A stretch of DNA of 64,000 nt, taken from positions 62,001 to 126,000 of the forward strand of contig NZ_FOVI01000007.1 of NCBI RefSeq assembly GCF_900115115.1, in the 5' to 3' direction. Positions 26,408 through 35,882 of the stretch are shown one piece after another. The DNA comes from Paenimyroides ummariense. Its GTDB lineage: Bacteria; Bacteroidota; Bacteroidia; Flavobacteriales; Flavobacteriaceae. Within the stretch, counting starts at the first letter, position 1; each line of letters begins with the position of its first letter. Below the pieces are notes generated by a model. The model had not been told where the DNA came from and ran no database searches. It saw only the letters and a list, made by a program, of their open reading frames with translations. A program made the translations under genes and the position numbers.

Positions 26408-27477
26408 ACTTCGGTTATTTTTCCATTAGTAACTTTAAACATAAAAAAACGATGTGTATCTGTTTGAATTTTTTCAGGAAGATTCCATTCGGTGATTTTG
26501 CTTATTTCCTGTATTAAATACTTGATTAATTCTGGATTGTACGATGCGGACTTATATTCGGTATCCATTTGTTCTAAACCAAATCTTCCCACTTTTCCTT
26601 CGCAGTTTATGGCAAAATGTATGGTTATAAATCCGTTTCCTTTTGTTGTAGGAGCATCTTTAATTAATCGTTCTAATAGAGCATTGTTGCCATGTATATA
26701 TTTAATGTCAGGTTCATAGTTATAATATTCATACGGGCGATGATCCCAACACACTTTAAAACTTGATGTATTGTTTTCTGGATTTTTATTAGAATTTAAT
26801 GTGTAAACATCAACAATCTTCTTTGTTTCGGCATAATGAACAAAAGAGAATTTGTCTTTTTGAAGATTTGTTAACTGATACAAACGATTGTTAAGGCTTA
26901 ATTCCCCATCATAAAAACTAAAAAAGACTTTATTATCCGAAGCAAATACTTCAAGATTTGAGTTTTCTCTTTCGGTATAAAGAATTTTATTGTTTAAACT
27001 ATAAGTATATGTAATTTCTACATTTGATGAATCTAAAAAATAAATTTCGCGCTGTATTTTTAAATCACGATTAGGAATCATTGCTACCTTATCTAATTCA
27101 GCTGTATATCTTTTGCCTTTAATTTCTCTTACTTGATCAATGGTAAATTCAGCATTTTCTACTTTAAAATAATGATAATCTTGATTGTATTCATCTGAAG
27201 TATAGTAAAGTGCTATTTTGTTATCAGTTACAATCAATTTTGTTTTTATACCCAATGTATCCTTTTCAAAATTATGTGATGGCAATGCACTGTATCGACT
27301 TTCATCATTTGACAAAAAATAGAGTGAATCGTTTTTCTTTTTTATAAATCCTAAGTATGGTGTATTGAAATCTTCATTTCGATAACCCGCAACATACAAA
27401 TCATTTTCGGTTTTGGTTTGTGCCTGGCAAAAAGTAGCCGAAATAAGAGAAACAAATAGTATGAGAGTTTTTATCAT
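26398..27477 (-). CDS. Secreted protein with a TonB-C-terminus-like end
   Basis: The protein is 359 aa with a signal peptide (MIKTLILFVSLISATFCQAQ). Residues about 20-230 are beta-rich without a known family. The last 100 residues (GNGFITIHFAINCEGKVGRF, LIKYLIQEISKITEW) look like the C-terminal domain of energy-transducer TonB-like proteins in Bacteroidota. It lacks the N-terminal membrane anchor and Pro-rich region of a true TonB, so it is unlikely to transduce energy. It leads the two-gene operon with the TPR protein. Confidence 0.7.
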   Translation of the reverse strand: MIKTLILFVSLISATFCQAQTKTENDLYVAGYRNEDFNTPYLGFIKKKNDSLYFLSNDESRYSALPSHNFEKDTLGIKTKLIVTDNKIALYYTSDEYNQDYHYFKVENAEFTIDQVREIKGKRYTAELDKVAMIPNRDLKIQREIYFLDSSNVEITYTYSLNNKILYTERENSNLEVFASDNKVFFSFYDGELSLNNRLYQLTNLQKDKFSFVHYAETKKIVDVYTLNSNKNPENNTSSFKVCWDHRPYEYYNYEPDIKYIHGNNALLERLIKDAPTTKGNGFITIHFAINCEGKVGRFGLEQMDTEYKSASYNPELIKYLIQEISKITEWNLPEKIQTDTHRFFMFKVTNGKITEVWP

Positions 27478-27570
27478 TTTAATCGAATAAGTGTTTTAAC
27501 GAAAATAGGAAGTAAATTTTTATAAAAAATCTTTTTAACAAATTTATAAGTGTTTTGCACAGAAACAAAA

Positions 27571-27600
27571 AGGAGATTTCAATCTGAAATCTCCTCTTCT
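27571..27600 (-). terminator. Terminator after wbqC-like gene
   Basis: A 10-bp stem (AGGAGATTTC / GAAATCTCCT) has a 5-base loop. The minus strand carries a T run after it, so it ends the leftward parAB-lepB-wbqC transcript. Confidence 0.85.
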
Positions 27601-28216
27601 ATTTTATTAAAATTTGTTTTTTTAGATAATCAACTGCGTGTCTGCCTTCGTTAAAAAGCAAATCTAAAATGCTTAAATTATTTAAAAAACCGTGTTTGTC
27701 GTTAAAAACCTGAATATAACTATCAAAAACGTTTTCGTCTTTTTTACCGTTAGCCAGATATCTGAAATCGGTTTGAGAAGGTTCTTTAAAATATTCGTCG
27801 GTTTTTGTGTACGGAATTTTAATTCCCAAACAATCGGTCACAATTTCATGGATTTCTAAATTCAGATCCATTAAAAAAGAATGCTTCTTTTCAAAAATCG
27901 GACGAATATCATCTTCAAAAAACTCGAAATAAGGCGATGTTCTGTAACCTGCTTCCAATGATTTAAAGTGTTGTTTCTGCCAATTAAAATCGTTTTCAAT
28001 CTTAATATCGCGGTATTTTTGGTGTACATCTTCTTTACTGTGCTTCACTGGTATGTTTAGCAACTGCAAACCGTTTGCACTATAAATATACATACGGTTG
28101 CGGTTTGTTTGTTTCTGGAAATTATCATCTGCCTCGAAAACAACGGTATCAGCCTGAAGCATAGCTACAAAATGACTGACCGATGGAAAATAGGTGGGAT
28201 GTATTAAAATACTCAT
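27599..28216 (-). CDS. WbqC-like family protein
   Basis: The protein is 205 aa and matches the WbqC-like family along its length: HPTYFPSVSHFVAML at the start, FQKQTNRNRMYIYSANGLQLL, IPVKHSKED and WQKQHFKSLEAGYRTSPYFE. Related proteins occur in O-antigen and surface polysaccharide clusters, but the activity is not settled. Its ATG shares one base with the lepB stop codon. Confidence 0.88.
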   Translation of the reverse strand: MSILIHPTYFPSVSHFVAMLQADTVVFEADDNFQKQTNRNRMYIYSANGLQLLNIPVKHSKEDVHQKYRDIKIENDFNWQKQHFKSLEAGYRTSPYFEFFEDDIRPIFEKKHSFLMDLNLEIHEIVTDCLGIKIPYTKTDEYFKEPSQTDFRYLANGKKDENVFDSYIQVFNDKHGFLNNLSILDLLFNEGRHAVDYLKKQILIK

Positions 28217-29787
28217 TAATAATTATATTTTTTTGACTTGCGTTTTTTAACGAAGCTATAAATTCCCCAGCCAGCTAAAAGAACTACGAAATAAATAAAG
28301 AACGAATGTGGTTTGCCTGTACCGTGAACGGTTGTAAACAAACGCTCCCAACGAATTTTATCGAACAATTTACTCATTGGCACGTTAGGATCCATACTCA
28401 TCCAGATGAAAACAGGTTTTCCTACAATATGATCTGCAGGAACAAAACCCCAATAACGGCTGTCTTCTGAATTATGACGGTTGTCTCCCATCATATAGTA
28501 ATAATCTTGCTGAATAGTATAGGTTGTTGCAGGTTGATCGTTTATAAAAATTGATCCGTTTTTAACTTCTAACTTATTATGTTCGTAATCGGTAATAATG
28601 GCTTTGTAAAAAGGTAACGTTTCGGTTGTTAATTGAATCACTTCGCCTTTTGCAGGAATATGGATCGGACCTAAATTGTCTCGAGTCCAAGGTTTTGTAT
28701 GTGGGAAAATAGCTAATTTATCATTGATGTTTAGTTCTGATCCGTATCGAGTATCTTTTTCGATTTTTGTAATAGAAGATAATGTTTTAAAATCATTATA
28801 TGCTTCGTTAGTCATGGATAGCATAAAATAATTTGGGTTTTGTGGACTTTGACCTCCGTCAGTAATGTTATGTTTTTTAATTAAACTCAATAACCCTGAA
28901 TTATCTCCATTCGTAAGAACATTATACGAATACTGAATCTTTGCACGATCTCCTAAATCTAATACTTTGTTGTTGATATAAACCACACCGTCTTTAATCT
29001 CTAAATTATCGCCAGGTAAACCAACGGTTCTTTTAACGTAGTTCGATTTTTTATCCAAAGGTTTATCGGCTCTTCTTCCCGAGCGATCAAAAAACATATA
29101 TACGGTATCAATTGGCCAGTTAAAAACCATGATGTCGTTGTGTTCCGGTTTTTCAAAACCAGGAAAGCGCATTTCTGGTATTTGCGGAAATTTACTGTAC
29201 GATTTTACTTTTGCCAACGGAATGGTATCGTGCACCATTGGGAAAGCTATTGCAGTTTGCGGAACGCGTGCGCCATAGTTTACTTTACTTACAAACAAGA
29301 AATCGCCTACCAATAAGGTTTTCTCTAATGAGGATGTTGGTATAGTAAACGGCTGAATAAAAAACGTATGTATAATGGTTGCAACAACAACTGCAAATAA
29401 TATTGAACTTACGGTTTCGCCAGCTTCGGTTTTTGGTTTTATGCTACGGTTTTGTATATATGTAACATTCTCAAAATAGTTCACATAATATACGTAAAAG
29501 CCTAAAGTTACAACGCCTAAAATGGTATCAACAGTTGAATTTTTTCCGAAACTGCGTAAGGTTTCAACCCATACAACCGGAAACATGATTAAGTTTACAA
29601 TAGGAATAAACAATAGAATAACCCACCATTTTGGTCGGTTAATAATCTGCATTAAAACAACTGCGTTATAAACAGGTACTGCTGCTTCCCATGCTTTTCT
29701 GCCTGCTTTTACATATAATTTCCATGTGCCTAAAAAGTGAATCACTTGTACTGCAAGGAAAAATAAAAACCATTGTGTAAATGTCAT
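28216..29787 (-). CDS. lepB: Signal peptidase I
   Basis: The protein is 523 aa, much longer than the E. coli enzyme (about 324). Three N-terminal membrane helices (about 1-115) precede another at about 128-148 and the catalytic domain. The Ser nucleophile is in PTSSLEKTLLVGDFLF, the Lys in YVKRTVGLPGDNLEI, and box E is in YYMMGDNRHNSEDSRYWGFV. A large insertion (about 280-395) separates the boxes, and a final helix near 495-515 is added. It removes signal peptides at the outer face of the inner membrane. It follows dapB by 41 bp. Confidence 0.94.
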   Translation of the reverse strand: MTFTQWFLFFLAVQVIHFLGTWKLYVKAGRKAWEAAVPVYNAVVLMQIINRPKWWVILLFIPIVNLIMFPVVWVETLRSFGKNSTVDTILGVVTLGFYVYYVNYFENVTYIQNRSIKPKTEAGETVSSILFAVVVATIIHTFFIQPFTIPTSSLEKTLLVGDFLFVSKVNYGARVPQTAIAFPMVHDTIPLAKVKSYSKFPQIPEMRFPGFEKPEHNDIMVFNWPIDTVYMFFDRSGRRADKPLDKKSNYVKRTVGLPGDNLEIKDGVVYINNKVLDLGDRAKIQYSYNVLTNGDNSGLLSLIKKHNITDGGQSPQNPNYFMLSMTNEAYNDFKTLSSITKIEKDTRYGSELNINDKLAIFPHTKPWTRDNLGPIHIPAKGEVIQLTTETLPFYKAIITDYEHNKLEVKNGSIFINDQPATTYTIQQDYYYMMGDNRHNSEDSRYWGFVPADHIVGKPVFIWMSMDPNVPMSKLFDKIRWERLFTTVHGTGKPHSFFIYFVVLLAGWGIYSFVKKRKSKKYNY

Positions 29788-29828
29788 AACCTAAATATTT
29801 TTTAACGAAAGTAATTTTTTTTGACTAA

Positions 29829-30530
29829 TTAACCTAAATTCAAAACATCTTTCATAGTAAAGATGCCTTTTTTGCCTAAAATCCATTCGGCTGCAATTAC
29901 AGCACCCAAAGCAAAACCTTGTCGAGAAAATGCGGTATGCTTTATTTCTATTTCATCAACAGTTGATTTATAAAAAACGCTGTGTGTACCCGGAACATCT
30001 TCAATACGCTTTGCATCGATATAAATCTCGTTATCGTTTGCGTTATCCATTGTCCATTGCTTGTAATCTGTTTCTGCAATGATTCCTTGTGCTAACGAAA
30101 TGGCTGTTCCGCTTGGCGCGTCTAATTTTTGAGTATGATGAATTTCTTCCATCGATACATTATACTCTTTAATATTCGACATTAATTTCGCCAGATACGA
30201 ATTCAGTTCAAAAAATAAATTGACACCTACGCTAAAGTTCGATCCATATAAAAAAGCTCCGTTCTTTTCCTGGCATAAAGCCGTCATATCGTTGTAATGT
30301 TCTAACCAACCTGTTGTACCCGAAACTACCGGAATGTTATGGTTAAAACACGTACTGATATTTTCTGTTGCAGCTGTTGGAATACTGAAATCAATGGCCA
30401 CATCGGCATGTTCCAATCCACTGTAATCGTTTTCTTCTGTTTTTCTTAAAACTATTTCGTGACCACGTTCCAAGGCAATTTTTTCAATTTCTTTGCCCAT
30501 TCTTCCGTAGCCTAATAATGCTATTTTCAT
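29829..30530 (-). CDS. dapB: 4-hydroxy-tetrahydrodipicolinate reductase
   Basis: The protein is 233 aa. It has the NAD(P)-binding start KIALLGYGRMGKEIEKIA, the segment GTTGWLEHYN, the catalytic EIHHTQKLDAPSGTA (His pair and Lys) and a C-terminal RQGFALGAV. It acts in lysine and diaminopimelate synthesis. It lies two bases after the DUF5683 gene, inside the parAB operon. Confidence 0.95.
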   Translation of the reverse strand: MKIALLGYGRMGKEIEKIALERGHEIVLRKTEENDYSGLEHADVAIDFSIPTAATENISTCFNHNIPVVSGTTGWLEHYNDMTALCQEKNGAFLYGSNFSVGVNLFFELNSYLAKLMSNIKEYNVSMEEIHHTQKLDAPSGTAISLAQGIIAETDYKQWTMDNANDNEIYIDAKRIEDVPGTHSVFYKSTVDEIEIKHTAFSRQGFALGAVIAAEWILGKKGIFTMKDVLNLG

Positions 30531-30532
30531 AA

Positions 30533-31099
30533 TTAAAATCTGTAACTTACGTTAACGTTAAAGTGGTGTTGGTTGATTTGCGGATTGTATTCTAAATTTG
30601 GTTTAAAAGAAAGATCTTCATCTACATTAAACTGCTGTAAATGTGCATCTACATTGGCATCAACAATATTTAAAATATAAAGACCAATAGTAATAAATAA
30701 CGATAAATCGCGGTTTCGTTGTGCATTTCGCTGCACGGTAACCAACTGATCTTGTGTGTATGATCCTACTTTTGGATTGTCTGTTCGCTCAATACCTCGC
30801 AAGCGCAATTTGTATTCGTCGCGGGCACGAGTGTAGGCTCTCTGGTTATCGATGTAAAAATAAAGGCTGGTTCCCATTCCTCCATAAACCAACGGAATTT
30901 TCCAGTAACTTTTGTTGTAATACTGCCCTAAACCCGGTACAATTGCCGAATAAAAGGCTGCTTTAGCCGGAGCCAAAGGATTTAATGCCTGTGCGGTTAA
31001 TTTGGGCATTTCGGGTTGAACCATTTTTAAGGTATCGTTTTGTGCCCAAATAGTTCCAAAAAACAAGCAGCAAGCAATTATATAGAACTTAGAAAACAC
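30533..31099 (-). CDS. DUF5683 family membrane protein
   Basis: The protein is 188 aa with a signal peptide or first helix (MFSKFYIIACCLFFGTIWAQ). The core has AAFYSAIVPGLGQYYNKSYWKIPLVYGGMG, characteristic of DUF5683, and later RNRDLSLFITIGLYILNIVDANVDAHL. Function is unknown; the conserved place between parB and dapB suggests an envelope or cell-division link. It overlaps parB by one base. Confidence 0.9.
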   Translation of the reverse strand: MFSKFYIIACCLFFGTIWAQNDTLKMVQPEMPKLTAQALNPLAPAKAAFYSAIVPGLGQYYNKSYWKIPLVYGGMGTSLYFYIDNQRAYTRARDEYKLRLRGIERTDNPKVGSYTQDQLVTVQRNAQRNRDLSLFITIGLYILNIVDANVDAHLQQFNVDEDLSFKPNLEYNPQINQHHFNVNVSYRF

Positions 31100-32004
31100 T
31101 ATTTGTTTAAAAGTTTAATGATTCGTTCTAAATCTTCTGCCGAATGAAAAGGTACATTGATTGCACCTTTACCGTTTGCTGCAATTTTTACATCGACTTT
31201 AGCACCAAAAAAATCGGTAAATATTTTTCTTTGCGAATCGGAAATCGTGTACGAGATTTTTTTCTTTTTAGGAATACTGTTTGAATTATTCAGCAAACCT
31301 TCCTGATACGCTTTTACCAAAGCTTCGGTTTCGCGAACCGATAAATTTTCTTTGATGATTTTATGGTAGATATCTGTCTGTGCTTCGTGATCTTCGATAT
31401 TAATGATTGCTCTACCGTGTCCCATAGAGATAAATCCGTCGCGGATACCGCTTTGAATGATAGGATCTAAACGCAACAAACGTAAATAATTGGTAATAGT
31501 CGATCTTTTTTTACCAACGCGATCGCTCATTTGCTCTTGTGTTAGCTGAATTTCATCGATCAATCGTTGGTATGACATCGCAATTTCGATAGGATCTAAA
31601 TCATGGCGCTGAATATTTTCAACCAAAGCCATAACCAATGAATCATTATCGTTTGCAATACGAATATATGCCGGAATGGTTTGTAAACCAGCCAGTTTTG
31701 ATGCACGTAAACGACGCTCACCCGAAATTAATTCGTACTTATTAAAATCAATCTTACGAACCGTAATAGGCTGTATAACACCTAATTCTTTAATAGAAGT
31801 TGCTAGTTCTTTTAAGGTTTCTTCGTTAAAATTTGTTCTGGGCTGAAAAGGGTTTACCTTGATAAAATCTAATTCTAACTCAATAATATTTCCAACAACT
31901 TTATCAGCATTTGTATCTTCTATCGACTTAATATCGTTAGTAGGATCTTTTAACAGCGCCGATAAACCACGCCCCATTGCTTGTCTTTTTACTGCTTTTG
32001 CCAT
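31099..32004 (-). CDS. parB: Chromosome-partitioning protein ParB
   Basis: The protein is 301 aa. The CTP-binding N-terminal domain has NPFQPRTNF and SGERRLRASKLAGL. A central HTH (EQMSDRVGKKRSTITNYLRLL) reads parS, and a short C-terminal dimer domain closes the protein. It spreads from parS and works with ParA to segregate origins. No obvious parS was spotted here. It follows parA by two bases. Confidence 0.96.
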   Translation of the reverse strand: MAKAVKRQAMGRGLSALLKDPTNDIKSIEDTNADKVVGNIIELELDFIKVNPFQPRTNFNEETLKELATSIKELGVIQPITVRKIDFNKYELISGERRLRASKLAGLQTIPAYIRIANDNDSLVMALVENIQRHDLDPIEIAMSYQRLIDEIQLTQEQMSDRVGKKRSTITNYLRLLRLDPIIQSGIRDGFISMGHGRAIINIEDHEAQTDIYHKIIKENLSVRETEALVKAYQEGLLNNSNSIPKKKKISYTISDSQRKIFTDFFGAKVDVKIAANGKGAINVPFHSAEDLERIIKLLNK

Positions 32005-32006
32005 TT

Positions 32007-32777
32007 TTAGTTGCTGCTATTTTTTTTGATAATTTCCTGTGCCAAACTTAAATAATTACTTGCGCCTTTACTTGCAGCATCGTAATTAATAATACTTTCA
32101 CCGAAAGACGGTGCTTCGCTTAATTTTACGTTACGCTGAATAACGGTTTCAAAAACCATATCGTTAAAATGTTTCTGAACTTCGTCAACCACTTGGTTTG
32201 ATAAACGTAAACGAGAATCGTACATCGTTAAAAGCAATCCTTCGATATCTAAATTCGGGTTATGGATTTTCTGAACACTTTTAATGGTATTCAATAATTT
32301 CCCTAATCCTTCCAAAGCAAAATATTCGCATTGAATAGGTATCACAACAGAATCTGCAGCTGTTAAAGCGTTCAATGTTAGCAAACCTAACGATGGAGCA
32401 CAGTCAATAATAATATAATCGTATTGTTCTTTAATCGAAGCCAATGCCTGTTTCAGCATATACTCGCGATTTTCTTTATCTACTAATTCAATTTCTATAG
32501 CAACCAAATCAATATGCGCCGGAATTAAATCAACATTCGGAGCAGTACATTCCAACGCAGCATCTTCTGGTGCTACGGTATGTTCTAAAATTTGATAAGT
32601 TCCTGCTTCAACCGATTCAACATCAATACCTAAACCAGATGTGGCATTTGCTTGCGGATCGGCATCAATCAATAACACTTTCTTTTCTAAAGCACCTAAC
32701 GATGCCGCTAAATTAACAGAAGTGGTGGTTTTTCCCACACCACCTTTTTGATTCGCTATAGCAATGATTTTACCCAT
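32007..32777 (-). CDS. parA: Chromosome-partitioning ATPase ParA (Soj)
   Basis: The protein is 256 aa from the ATG at 32777 (MGKIIAIANQKGGVGKT); the upstream ATG at 32813 would add residues before the family's normal start. It has the deviant Walker A KGGVGKTTT, Walker A' LLIDADPQANATSGLG and Walker B IIIDCAPSLGLLTLNA. It forms ATP-dependent DNA-bound dimers that move ParB complexes. It is first of the parA-parB-DUF5683-dapB-lepB-wbqC run. Confidence 0.96.
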   Translation of the reverse strand: MGKIIAIANQKGGVGKTTTSVNLAASLGALEKKVLLIDADPQANATSGLGIDVESVEAGTYQILEHTVAPEDAALECTAPNVDLIPAHIDLVAIEIELVDKENREYMLKQALASIKEQYDYIIIDCAPSLGLLTLNALTAADSVVIPIQCEYFALEGLGKLLNTIKSVQKIHNPNLDIEGLLLTMYDSRLRLSNQVVDEVQKHFNDMVFETVIQRNVKLSEAPSFGESIINYDAASKGASNYLSLAQEIIKKNSSN

Positions 32778-32992
32778 TTTTTCTTTACAAAAATTTGAAG
32801 TGTAAAAATACAATTAATTATCTTAACTAAAAATGCTTATTTTATTTTATCATTTCTTTTAGAAACTATTTTTGTTAAGCTTTTTGTATATGCTTTAAAT
32901 TCAATTTATCATAACACACTAAATAGTTTAAGTTTGCGTTAAATTAACATTAATACGTTGCGGTTGCTTTTTTAAACAACGGTTTCGTACGT

Positions 32993-33000
32993 TATCTTTG
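32993..33000 (+). promoter_or_regulatory. Candidate -7 element for PAP2 gene
   Basis: TATCTTTG matches TAnnTTTG 18 bases before the ATG. The nearest TTG (32964-32966) is 26 bases upstream, a little too far for a standard -33 element. Confidence 0.4.
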
Positions 33001-33018
33001 CATCCTTAAAAAATAAAA

Positions 33019-33933
33019 ATGGACTTTAAAAGATTGATTTTTATTGTGTTATTTGTTAGTGGAATAGGCTGTTATTCGCAAACAGATTCATTGATTGTTG
33101 AACGAAATACTTTTGAAATAGATGATTTATCGAAAGATACTTTAGCGGAAACAGAAGTTTTTACCGATTCGCTATACACTATACCCAAGAAAACACCGGA
33201 TATTGTACGAATTACCGATGCTTTTTTATACACACTTTCATCGCCGGTTCGTTGGCATAAAAATGACTTGCTGACTTTTGGAGCTACTTTGGGCGGAACG
33301 GCATTGTTATCGCTTGCAGATAAACCCATGAACGAATTTATGTTTAGAGATCAGGGAAAATTTGTCAATAAATTAGGTGAGTTTGGATATAGAAATGGAA
33401 AACCTTACGCTGCAGTTATTGTTGCTGGTGGATTTTATGCAACCGGTTGGATTATTAATGACGAATGGACAAAGGAAACGGCAGCGATACTGACAGCTGC
33501 TTACGCAACATCGGGTGTTTTGCAAACGGCTATGAAAAAAATTGTAGGTAGGGCACGACCAACCGAGGGTTTAGGAAATTACGAATTTAGACCTTTTAGA
33601 AACGATCCGGGTTTTAGTTCTTTTCCATCTGGGCATTCGCAAATAGCTTTTGTAACAGCGTTTGTTTTGGCTGAGAGGGTAGAGCAACCTTGGTTAAAAG
33701 GACTTTTTTACACAGGTGCTGCGGTAACTATGGCAAGCAGAATGTACGCAAACGCGCATTGGGTAAGCGATGTGGCTTTTGGTGGTGTTCTGGCTTATTT
33801 TTGTACTAAAACAGTTATGAAACGTTTTGAACAAACCAAATACGAAAACCCTTGGGAAAAATACCAAAAGAAAAACATCACATGGAATTTTTCTTTTACA
33901 GGTAACGGCGTTGGTTTAATAGGGACTTTTTAA
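33019..33933 (+). CDS. PAP2-family phosphatase
   Basis: The protein is 304 aa with a signal sequence (MDFKRLIFIVLFVSGIGCYS) and several helices. The three PAP2 motifs are intact: KIVGRARPTEG, SSFPSGHSQIAF and SRMYANAHWVSDVAFG. It removes phosphate from lipids such as undecaprenyl pyrophosphate or phosphatidic acid at the membrane surface; which one is unknown. It is divergent from parA. Confidence 0.92.
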   Translation: MDFKRLIFIVLFVSGIGCYSQTDSLIVERNTFEIDDLSKDTLAETEVFTDSLYTIPKKTPDIVRITDAFLYTLSSPVRWHKNDLLTFGATLGGTALLSLADKPMNEFMFRDQGKFVNKLGEFGYRNGKPYAAVIVAGGFYATGWIINDEWTKETAAILTAAYATSGVLQTAMKKIVGRARPTEGLGNYEFRPFRNDPGFSSFPSGHSQIAFVTAFVLAERVEQPWLKGLFYTGAAVTMASRMYANAHWVSDVAFGGVLAYFCTKTVMKRFEQTKYENPWEKYQKKNITWNFSFTGNGVGLIGTF

Positions 33934-34083
33934 AAGAATGTTTTTTGGTGTAGTTTGTCATTCCGTAGAAATCTTTTTTTATAATTTAAAAGTTTAAAAT
34001 AAGCTAAGTATTGTTAACAATTAATAGTTATTAAAAGATAGCTTTAATTCAATATTTCAGCAAATTTGTATTGTCCAAGATTT

Positions 34084-34869
34084 TTATTTCCAATTCCGAA
34101 GTGTAAAATCTATTTCGTTTAATCTTTTCAATTCTATTAATCCTGTATACACGAAACCTGAACCAATAAGTTCTCTTCCTTGATTAATTAAGTATTCCAT
34201 ATTAGAATCTGCTTTGTTAGTTGCTGCAATGAAGAAGTTTAATCCGTTCATGCTTAGATGGTAATATCCAAATTCTTCTAAAGTTTTAAGTACATTATCA
34301 TTAAAGGAAAGTTCAAAAGGAGCTTCTAAATCTCCCATTAATCTGATGCCGTTATTACTTTTTAAATAATATAACGGTAATTCCCCATTATCAAATCTTA
34401 CGAACTCTCTTATTCTTTCAAATTTATTATCAAGTCCAAGCTGAGTGGTTCTATGATATTCTTGAAGAAAAATGTTATATATACCTCTTTTAAATTTTCT
34501 TGTTAGTTCGTTTGCATATGGTGCATTTCTAATATAGTCGACATTAATTTTCAATGTCTTACTTGTGTGATAATAACTGAAGAATTGAGATCTAAAATTT
34601 TTCCATGAATTCGAATCCTTTTTATTAATTAGAAGAAATTTGTGTACATTAAAAAATTCTTTCAATACTTTATCAATAGCAAAAGTAACTTTACTTAATT
34701 TGTCATCACTGCCAAAATAGTTATTACATGAATCACAAATATCAAATCCAATATTGTTAGGGTTTAAAGTCTTAGGAATTGTATGTGGTTTTGTATAGAA
34801 CTCTACTTCTGGCTTTACTTTTAAACACCAAATACATTTCCCTTTTTTTACATACTCAGCTTTAGTCAT
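34084..34869 (-). CDS. HNH-endonuclease-like protein of unknown function
   Basis: The protein is 261 aa. The N-terminus has two zinc-knuckle pairs, CIWC (residues about 13-16) and CDSC, with HTIPKTL between them followed by NNYFG. That layout fits HNH-type nuclease heads (HxIPxxL then CxxCNNxFG). The remaining 200 residues are not recognised. It is a single gene with its own spacers and no partner, so it may be a solitary nuclease or defence-type effector; this is inference. It is AT-rich relative to its flanks. Confidence 0.7.
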   Translation of the reverse strand: MTKAEYVKKGKCIWCLKVKPEVEFYTKPHTIPKTLNPNNIGFDICDSCNNYFGSDDKLSKVTFAIDKVLKEFFNVHKFLLINKKDSNSWKNFRSQFFSYYHTSKTLKINVDYIRNAPYANELTRKFKRGIYNIFLQEYHRTTQLGLDNKFERIREFVRFDNGELPLYYLKSNNGIRLMGDLEAPFELSFNDNVLKTLEEFGYYHLSMNGLNFFIAATNKADSNMEYLINQGRELIGSGFVYTGLIELKRLNEIDFTLRNWK

Positions 34870-34899
34870 AGTCCTTAAAAGTTGATTTGAATTTTCTCA

Positions 34900-35781
34900 T
34901 TATTTACTTCCTTTTGCTTTAATCATTTGTTCCAGCATATCCCATAATTCTTTCGGGATATTTTCCAACATATTAAATTCGCCGGCACCTTGCAGCCACT
35001 CACCACCATCGATAGTAACAACTTCACCGTTGATGTATTGAGAAAAATCGGAAACCAGATAAGCAGCTAAATTCGCTAATTCCTGATGATCGCCTACACG
35101 TCGTAACGGAACTTGTTTGGTAATATCAAACTGATCTTTTAATTCGCCTGGAAGCAATCTGTCCCAAGCACCTTTTGTCGGGAAAGGTCCCGGAGCAATG
35201 GCATTCATGCGTATTCCGTATTTTGCCCATTCAACTGCTAAACTGCGTGTCATTGCCAGCACACCGGCTTTTGCCGTTGCACTTGGCACCACATAACCAG
35301 ATCCTGTCCAGGCATACGTTGTAACAATATTTAAAACGGTTTTGTTCTTTTCGCCTCTGTCAATCCAATGTTTTCCTAAAGCAAGCGTACAATTTTTGCT
35401 GCCTTTTAAAACAATATCTATAATGGTATCAAACGCATTTGCCGATAAACGTTCGGTAGGAGAGATGAAGTTACCAGCCGCATTGTTCAGTAAAACGTCA
35501 ACTTTACCAAACGCCAATAAAACTTGTTGTAGCATACTTTCTACCTGATCGTAATGACGAACATCACAAGCAATTGGTAAACATGCTCCGCCGGTTTGTT
35601 GTTCTAATTCGGTTGCTGTATTTTGTAGTTTTTCAATATCGCGAGATGTAATGGCAACTTTTGCACCTAACTCTAAAAAATAGGTGGTCATGGCTTTACC
35701 TAAACCGCTGCCACCGCCAGTTACAATAATAACTTTATCGTTTAACGCATTGTCGCGTAACATTTTCTGAGAAAAATCCAT
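34900..35781 (-). CDS. SDR-family oxidoreductase, 2,4-dienoyl-CoA-reductase-like
   Basis: The protein is 293 aa. The Rossmann start is VIIVTGGGSGLGKAMTTYF, with NNAAGNF in the middle, and a C-terminal segment YINGEVVTIDGGEWL typical of SDR enzymes. The usual YxxxK is not obvious: the region reads SGYVVPSATAKAGVLAM, with Ser in place of Tyr. Dienoyl-CoA reductases also lack the canonical Tyr, and the RMNAIAPGPFPTKGAW segment supports that group. It likely acts in beta-oxidation of unsaturated acids. Confidence 0.88.
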   Translation of the reverse strand: MDFSQKMLRDNALNDKVIIVTGGGSGLGKAMTTYFLELGAKVAITSRDIEKLQNTATELEQQTGGACLPIACDVRHYDQVESMLQQVLLAFGKVDVLLNNAAGNFISPTERLSANAFDTIIDIVLKGSKNCTLALGKHWIDRGEKNKTVLNIVTTYAWTGSGYVVPSATAKAGVLAMTRSLAVEWAKYGIRMNAIAPGPFPTKGAWDRLLPGELKDQFDITKQVPLRRVGDHQELANLAAYLVSDFSQYINGEVVTIDGGEWLQGAGEFNMLENIPKELWDMLEQMIKAKGSK

Positions 35782-35860
35782 ACTTTATTATTTGGTTGAT
35801 AGGTAAATATACAAAAAAGTATGCGTGCATATAAGTTTTTTTTACAGCAGATTTAATTTT

Positions 35861-35882
35861 TTGCCACAGATGCATATACAGG
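35861..35882. repeat. Second copy of the TTGCCACAGAT intergenic motif
   Basis: TTGCCACAGAT here is identical to 5988-5998. It lies where the 5' end of a broken lipoprotein gene should be, so repeat-associated DNA may have replaced that end. Confidence 0.4.
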
